From NCBI RefSeq assembly GCF_000469585.1, contig NZ_KI273144.1, forward strand, positions 170,753-234,752: a DNA stretch of 64,000 nucleotides, written 5' to 3'. The notes under the pieces are model-generated. The model ran no database searches and was not told where the DNA came from. It worked only from the letters and a program-made list of their open reading frames with translations. A program made the position numbers and the translations under genes. Every line of letters begins with the position of its first letter. Positions within the stretch are counted from its first letter, which is position 1. The stretch comes from Chrysiogenes arsenatis DSM 11915. Lineage in GTDB: Bacteria; Chrysiogenota; Chrysiogenetes; Chrysiogenales; Chrysiogenaceae. Shown piece after piece: positions 59,772 through 64,000 of the stretch.

Positions 59772-60992
59772 ATGAGAACACGAACCGTAGTAATTTCTCT
59801 GGCAATTGGTGCGCTCTTGCTTCATGGATGCGGGAGCAGTAGCAGCGATAGTGCACCAGCACCTCAAGCAATTTTTACTGACATTACTGTTGAGCGAGGC
59901 CCCGTACTCGGTGCTGTTGTAACAGACAGCATGGGAAATCGTGCTCGTCAACTTGAAGTCGGAAAATCCGTCTACCGCTTTGATGGCCAAATCCACTATC
60001 CCATCGCCGCTCAAGGTGGGTATATTGACGTCAATCGCAACGGAAACATTGACACGAATGACGCTCCCCTTTTGGGTTCCCTTCGATCATCTCAGGGCAA
60101 TGTTGTTACCGTATTGACCACTGTACTACAAAATAACCCTGAGCTTTTGGAAACTGTAGTCAATACGTTTGGCTTGGATCCCGACGAGCTGTATGGACAA
60201 ACTCCAGGCAAGAACAGCCGCATTGCTGCACTCTCCGATGGCATTTATGAACAATGCTTATTGAGCAATATTCCCGTTGACAGTTTGGATGCCACGGATG
60301 TGAATGCGCTTGTAGGTGCCCTGCAAATGCGGATAGATTCGTACGAATCACTGGAAGCGACCGAAGGGATGAATGCGGTTCAAATGCGCGAAGCGCATAT
60401 CGTAAACCAATGGGTAGCGGCTCTTACAGGAAACCAATTACTTGATGCCATAGACGCCGAAGAGGAATCGATGGCGATGAAAAGTTATCGCATGATGTCG
60501 CATACCCCCGAATCTTTGGTCACTACATTCCCCTTAGCAACCCTAAACGATTCTCAAGAAAACTTTCTGGCCACCCTCTGGGAAGAAGAAAAATTGGCGC
60601 GCGACGTATATCTTGCTCTGTATCAACAACATAACCTGAGACTTCTGAGAAATATTGCCGCCTCGGAGCAAGAACATATGGACGCTACCGCTGCGCTGCT
60701 GACACGGTACAGCATTGAATACCCACTAACGCTGGCCAGCGGCACGTTTGCGAATGAAACATTTCAAACCCTGTATAACACGTTGGTAGCACAAGGAAGC
60801 GCTTCGCTAGGAGCGGCACTGCAAGTCGGCGCCTCTATTGAACAGCTTGATATTGATGACATTGATCACGGCTTAACGCTCAATATGCCCACCGACGTAC
60901 GCACAATTCTCCAAAACCTCCGCCAAGGAAGTGTGAATCATCTTTCGTCGTTTCACCGCCTTGCCGAGCGCGTTGCAATACTCCCAAATTAA
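59772..60992 (+). CDS. lipoprotein with EF-hand-like loop and ferritin-like DUF2202 domain
   Basis: A 406-residue lipoprotein: signal peptide with lipobox LLHGC (Cys20), then a Ser-rich linker. Residues 35-180 are a beta-domain with a calcium-loop-like DVNRNGNID (residues 86-94; Asp97 could be the twelfth position of an EF-hand loop). The C-terminal half (from about 280) is DUF2202: LWEEEKLARDVYLALY, SEQEHMDATAALLTRY and ASLGAALQVGASIEQLDIDD. The EEEK and EQEH helices are ferritin-like and could hold a di-metal centre. GAGGTGA precedes the ATG; an earlier GTG is also possible. A strong terminator follows, so it is a single-gene unit, driven by the ECF-type promoter. Confidence 0.85.
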   Translation: MRTRTVVISLAIGALLLHGCGSSSSDSAPAPQAIFTDITVERGPVLGAVVTDSMGNRARQLEVGKSVYRFDGQIHYPIAAQGGYIDVNRNGNIDTNDAPLLGSLRSSQGNVVTVLTTVLQNNPELLETVVNTFGLDPDELYGQTPGKNSRIAALSDGIYEQCLLSNIPVDSLDATDVNALVGALQMRIDSYESLEATEGMNAVQMREAHIVNQWVAALTGNQLLDAIDAEEESMAMKSYRMMSHTPESLVTTFPLATLNDSQENFLATLWEEEKLARDVYLALYQQHNLRLLRNIAASEQEHMDATAALLTRYSIEYPLTLASGTFANETFQTLYNTLVAQGSASLGAALQVGASIEQLDIDDIDHGLTLNMPTDVRTILQNLRQGSVNHLSSFHRLAERVAILPN

Positions 60993-61015
60993 CGTACCCG
61001 AACATTCAGAACAAA

Positions 61016-61060
61016 AAAACAATCGCCATGTTGCATCGATTGCAGCATGGCGATTGTTTT
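61016..61060. terminator. strong bidirectional terminator after the DUF2202 lipoprotein gene
   Basis: AAAACAATCGCCATG and CATGGCGATTGTTTT form a perfect 15-pair stem with an inner TGCA/TGCA extension and loop; T-runs on both strands. Confidence 0.93.
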
Positions 61061-61161
61061 ATGATCGCACTACCATTTCACACCTTTTTTACTTTTCAGT
61101 CAGATGAGTGTGATATATATTCCACGGCTTTGAACGACATGCTTTACCGAAAGGATTGCCC

Positions 61162-62349
61162 ATGAGTACGGTACTGATTATCGGCGCTGGCGGCGTAGGC
61201 CGCGTGGTCGCACATAAGTGCGCGATGAATTCTGACGTGTTTACCCGCATAGTTCTTGCGAGCCGCACCCTGTCGAAATGCGAGCAAATCCGCGACGAAA
61301 TCACCGCTGCGAAGCTAGAAGTCGCTGCTGTCGACGCTGATAATGTCCCAGAACTGGTCGCGCTGATCCGTAACGTTCAACCGAAACTCGTCATCAACGT
61401 GGCACTTCCCTATCAGGATCTCACCATCATGGATGCCTGCCTAGAAACCGGCGTGGACTACCTTGACACCGCCAACTACGAGCCCATCGACGAAGCCAAG
61501 TTCGAATACAAGTGGCAATGGGACTATCAGGATCGCTTCAAAGAAAAAGGACTGATGGCGCTGCTCGGCTCCGGTTTTGACCCCGGCGTGACCAACGTTT
61601 TCTGCGCCTACGCCCAGCAATACCTATTCGACGAAATTCACTACGTCGACATTCTGGATGCTAACGGCGGCGACCACGGCTACCCATTCGCCACAAACTT
61701 CAACCCTGAAATCAACATCCGCGAAGTGACCGCCAAAGGGCGCTATTGGGAAGAAGGGGAATGGAAAGAAACCGAACCCCTTTCCGAACATTTCGAATTC
61801 AACTTTCAACAAATCGGCCCGAAAGAGTGCTACCTGATGTACCACGAAGAGCTAGAATCGCTCGCCAAAAACATCAAAGGACTCAAGCGGATCCGCTTCT
61901 ATATGACGTTCTCGCAAAACTACCTCACCCACCTGCGCGTACTGGAAAACGTCGGCATGACTCGCATTGACCCCGTGCTCTACAACGGCGTGGAAATCGT
62001 GCCGCTACAATTCCTGAAAGCCGTATTGCCCAATCCCGGCGACCTCGGCATCCGCACCAAAGGGAAAACCAACATCGGCTGCATCATCACCGGCATTGGC
62101 AAAGACGGCAAACCAAAGAAAATCCACATCTACAACGTCTGCGACCACGAAGAGTGCTACCGCGAAGTGATGTCACAGGCCATTTCGTACACCACCGGCG
62201 TTCCCGCTATGATCGGCGCAATGTGCATCCTGAAAAAAGAGTGGCACCGCCCCGGCGTGTGGAATATGGAAGAGTTCGACGCCATGCCGTTTATGAACTA
62301 CCTCAATCAACACGGCCTGCCGTGGCAGGTGGAAGAGCTGGAAGTATAG
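61162..62349 (+). CDS. carboxynorspermidine/carboxyspermidine synthase (saccharopine dehydrogenase-like)
   Basis: A 395-residue enzyme of the saccharopine dehydrogenase fold: VLIIGAGGVGRVVAHKCAMN (NADPH loop), VINVALPYQDLTIMDACLE, GVDYLDTANYEP and GSGFDPGVTNVFCAYAQQ, all characteristic of the carboxynorspermidine dehydrogenase family. It condenses aspartate semialdehyde with a diamine or putrescine reductively. ATG 61162 follows AAAGGA at seven bases; a TTG two codons earlier is possible. The matching decarboxylase nspC begins 0.9 kb downstream, but a toxin-antitoxin pair and a terminator now separate them. Confidence 0.94.
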   Translation: MSTVLIIGAGGVGRVVAHKCAMNSDVFTRIVLASRTLSKCEQIRDEITAAKLEVAAVDADNVPELVALIRNVQPKLVINVALPYQDLTIMDACLETGVDYLDTANYEPIDEAKFEYKWQWDYQDRFKEKGLMALLGSGFDPGVTNVFCAYAQQYLFDEIHYVDILDANGGDHGYPFATNFNPEINIREVTAKGRYWEEGEWKETEPLSEHFEFNFQQIGPKECYLMYHEELESLAKNIKGLKRIRFYMTFSQNYLTHLRVLENVGMTRIDPVLYNGVEIVPLQFLKAVLPNPGDLGIRTKGKTNIGCIITGIGKDGKPKKIHIYNVCDHEECYREVMSQAISYTTGVPAMIGAMCILKKEWHRPGVWNMEEFDAMPFMNYLNQHGLPWQVEELEV

Positions 62350-62373
62350 GCTCAATAAAATTTTGCGTATCTG

Positions 62374-62408
62374 AAACCGAACGTTCGTAACAGAGCGTTC
62401 GGTTTTTT
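62374..62408 (+). terminator. terminator of the carboxynorspermidine synthase gene
   Basis: AAACCGAACG and CGTTCGGTTT pair perfectly over ten positions with a 12-base loop, ending in six T, 25 bases after the stop. Confidence 0.9.
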
Positions 62409-62503
62409 ACGTATAGAGTCTTCAGCAATAACAGTTCACATCTCAGTTTCCAATCTTGACATCCAGTCCGTATTTGGTACCTTTTGGCAACTGGGGGTGA
62501 AAT

Positions 62504-62779
62504 ATGAATATAACAAACGACATAAAGCCGGTGAGCTATTTTAAGTCCCACACCGCCGATATGCTAAAACAGATCAATGAGACACATCGCCCAGTAATTA
62601 TTACACAAAACGGTGAAGTAAAGGGCGTTCTCCAAGATCCCAGAAGCTACGAAAATATGAAAAACGCTTTCGGAATCATTAAGTTAATCTCTATGGGAGA
62701 AGAAGATATAAGAAAAGGAGATACCATCCCACAGGATGAAATTTTTGATACTCTTGAAAAAATGTTATCAAATAAATGA
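62504..62779 (+). CDS. Phd/YefM-family antitoxin
   Basis: A 91-residue protein with the Phd/YefM N-terminal DNA-binding fold (KPVSYFKSHTADMLKQINET, then RPVIITQNGEVKGVLQDPRS) and a charged, presumably flexible C-terminal part (EEDIRKGDTIPQDEIFDTLE) that would wrap the toxin. The stop overlaps the toxin ATG by four bases. Base composition is AT-richer than its neighbours, in line with horizontal transfer. Such antitoxins also repress their own operon; no obvious operator was identified in the short upstream gap, though the start is preceded by GGGGGTG. Confidence 0.93.
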   Translation: MNITNDIKPVSYFKSHTADMLKQINETHRPVIITQNGEVKGVLQDPRSYENMKNAFGIIKLISMGEEDIRKGDTIPQDEIFDTLEKMLSNK

Positions 62780-63102
62780 ACAATCAATACCAAGTAGAGT
62801 GGACGCGCACCGCAAACAATGACTTAATTCGTATCATTGAATTTATTGCGACGGATAGTCCTACCAACGCAAGACGGGTTCTGAAAAAAATTAAATCAGA
62901 AGTGGCGTCCTTGCACCAGACACCGAAAAGAGGAAGAGTTATTCCCGAGCTAAAAGAGCAAGGTATAACGCAGTACAATGAAATTGTCATAGCGCCATGG
63001 AGATTGATGTATAGGGTTTCAGAAAAAACAGTTTATGTCGTTTCCGTTATAGACTCCAGAAGAAATGTCGAGGATATCTTGCTGGAAAGGTTCACGATGT
63101 AA
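62776..63102 (+). CDS. RelE/ParE-family toxin
   Basis: A 108-residue protein with the RelE/ParE fold: YQVEWTRTANNDLIRIIEFI, SPTNARRVLKKIKSEV, then PKRGRVIPELKEQGITQYNE, and the closing strands APWRLMYRVSEKTVYVVSVI plus DSRRNVEDILLER. This is closer to ParE (gyrase poison) than to RelE (ribosome-dependent RNase) by the RVIPEL and IDSRRN segments, but mechanism cannot be settled by eye. It pairs with the Phd/YefM antitoxin and is inserted between two polyamine genes. Confidence 0.92.
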   Translation: MNNQYQVEWTRTANNDLIRIIEFIATDSPTNARRVLKKIKSEVASLHQTPKRGRVIPELKEQGITQYNEIVIAPWRLMYRVSEKTVYVVSVIDSRRNVEDILLERFTM

Positions 63103-63128
63103 AGCTCATCGTGGATGAAAAGCATGAC

Positions 63129-63202
63129 TCACGCCGAGGTGCGGAGGCCACGGAGGGAACGATGAGAAGTTATATCTCTGTGTTCTCTGCGGCTCAGCGT
63201 GA
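63129..63202. repeat. palindromic dispersed-type repeat (CTCTGCG...GCGTGA element)
   Basis: The stretch begins TCACGC, contains GAGG.GCGGAGGCCACGGAG, and ends CTCTGTGTTCTCTGCGGCTC followed by AGCGTGA; the two halves are imperfectly complementary around an AT-rich centre. This resembles a short repeat family scattered between genes in many environmental bacteria. It sits between the toxin gene and nspC. Confidence 0.65.
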
Positions 63203-63259
63203 ATACAAATGCAAGACGTGACTCACGTAATAGTAATTGATTAACACAGAGGAATTCCC

Positions 63260-64000
63260 ATGCCCCTTAATATTTCTAGCATCCCCACCCCCTGCTACGT
63301 TTTGGAAGAGTCCAAACTGCAACACAATCTCGATATTCTGGACGATGTCCAGCGCCGTTCCGGTGGCAAAATTCTGCTTGCGCTCAAAGGGTTTGCCATG
63401 TGGAGCACGTTTGATATGGTCGGCAAGGTTTTGCACGGCACCGCCGCCAGCGGCCTGCACGAAGCGCGGCTCGGGCACGAAAAAATGGGCAAAGAGGTGC
63501 ACACTTTTTCGCCCGCCTTTACCGAAGAGAGCCTGCGCGAAATCCTCCGCTATTCCGATCATCTCGTATTTAACTCCTTTAGTCAGTGGGAGCGACTGCG
63601 TCCCCTGGTTCAGGCGTGGCCAACGCCGGTATCGTGCGGCATCCGCATCAATCCTGAATATTCCGAAGTGCATCCACCGATTTACAATCCCTGCATCCCT
63701 TTTTCGCGCTTCGGCGTCACCCGTTCGCAATTCCGCGAAGATCTGCTGGACGGCATCGACGGTATCCATTTTCACACCCACTGCGAACAAGATTCCGACG
63801 CGCTAGAGCGGACACTGGAAGTGGTTGAAGCAAAATTCGGCACATTCCTGCACCGCATGAAATGGATCAACTTTGGCGGCGGTCACCACATCACCCGCAG
63901 GGATTATGATATTGAACGGCTGATCCGCCTCATTCGCCATGTGCGCGAAACATATAACGTCGATGTGTATCTGGAGCCGGGCGAAGCGGTCGGCTGGCAG
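63260..64000 (+). CDS. nspC: carboxynorspermidine/carboxyspermidine decarboxylase (3' end beyond window)
   Basis: The first 247 residues of an alanine racemase-fold, PLP-dependent decarboxylase. ATG 63260 has AGAGGA eight bases upstream and the frame stays open to the window edge. Visible motifs: TPCYVLEESKLQHNL at the start, LLALKGFAMWSTF with the PLP lysine, HFHTHCEQDS, FGGGHHITR and the final EPGEAVGW, which is characteristic of NspC. About two thirds of the usual 370-380 residues are present. The enzyme removes CO2 from carboxynorspermidine or carboxyspermidine to give norspermidine or spermidine. It forms the pathway with the synthase at 61162, from which it is separated by the TA pair and repeat. 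Confidence 0.94.
   Translation, partial: MPLNISSIPTPCYVLEESKLQHNLDILDDVQRRSGGKILLALKGFAMWSTFDMVGKVLHGTAASGLHEARLGHEKMGKEVHTFSPAFTEESLREILRYSDHLVFNSFSQWERLRPLVQAWPTPVSCGIRINPEYSEVHPPIYNPCIPFSRFGVTRSQFREDLLDGIDGIHFHTHCEQDSDALERTLEVVEAKFGTFLHRMKWINFGGGHHITRRDYDIERLIRLIRHVRETYNVDVYLEPGEAVGWQ

Noticed and set aside
63237-63806. 189-codon plus-strand frame overlapping nspC
   Set aside because: It is a shadow of the true nspC frame, which has all family motifs and runs to the window edge.
1-64000. tRNA genes, rRNA genes, CRISPR arrays, transposases or prophage genes
   Set aside because: Looked for in gaps and frames but none found; the only mobile-type elements are the TA pair, the accessory pair and the short repeat.

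Overview
The window (64 kb, mid-range GC) comes from a Gram-negative bacterium with two membranes and respiratory metabolism. It carries a TonB-dependent receptor, SurA/PpiC-type periplasmic chaperones, lipoproteins, a fused CcsBA cytochrome c synthase, aconitase B, indolepyruvate:ferredoxin oxidoreductase, an NADPH-type glutamate synthase and the carboxynorspermidine/carboxyspermidine polyamine route. That combination would fit a deep-branching phylum such as Chrysiogenota or Deferribacterota, but this is inference from gene content and not a placement. Most of the window is ordinary, tightly packed chromosome with many 4-bp gene overlaps. No rRNA, tRNA, CRISPR array, IS element or prophage was seen.

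Layout. 1-2058: end of purE, then a bicarbonate transporter (sbtA), its PII-like partner (sbtB) and a small winged-helix protein. 2140-4229: an AT-richer accessory island with an unrecognised two-gene unit and a 0.5 kb non-coding stretch. 4230-10118: iorAB and a large transglutaminase/DUF2126 protein. 10373-13352: fmdB, dciA, an S4 RNA-binding protein and two periplasmic prolyl isomerases. 13432-15236: ribD and folE, divergent. 15226-20256: a leftward operon of an orphan TRAP binding protein, a Nudix CoA hydrolase, hflK, hflC, a gamma carbonic anhydrase and Ppx/GppA. 20358-28622: sppA, then a long leftward cluster trpD-trpC-trpF-yihY-capD-like-hypothetical-zinc ribbon-cheX-trmB-small Cys protein. 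28754-29810: the L13/S9 ribosomal operon with a structured leader. 29880-32420: acnB. 32711-37274: a sugar nucleotidyltransferase fused to a degenerate phosphomannomutase, followed by a GH57 glycosidase. 37457-40345: ccsBA. 40399-44935: TonB receptor, YfiR-like protein and hybrid kinase. 45017-47370: MFS transporter and rsmC-like methylase. 47486-53819: PNPOx-like protein and gltBD. 53892-57295: a response regulator/GGDEF protein and a PAS histidine kinase. 57354-60992: an ECF sigma factor locus. 61162-64000: carboxynorspermidine synthase, a toxin-antitoxin pair, a palindromic dispersed-type repeat, and the start of nspC.

The most interesting unit is the ECF sigma locus. The sigma factor is followed, with overlapping genes, by a membrane anti-sigma-like protein whose outer part is a glycogen-binding (CBM48/AMPK-beta-like) domain, a lipoprotein sharing that domain's C-terminal signature, and a secreted Ser/Gly-tailed protein. 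A separate lipoprotein with an EF-hand-like loop and a ferritin-like DUF2202 domain lies directly downstream. The same two-part promoter motif, TGTAACCTT-N13-CGTT, stands immediately before the sigma gene and before the DUF2202 lipoprotein gene, so both units are probably one autoregulated regulon that monitors something in the envelope.

Other points: a run of ten G in the nucleotidyltransferase/pseudo-phosphomannomutase gene, where loss or gain of one G gives an early stop (possible phase switching); a perfect palindrome of GntR/FadR type upstream of acnB; and three consecutive stem-loops before rplM.
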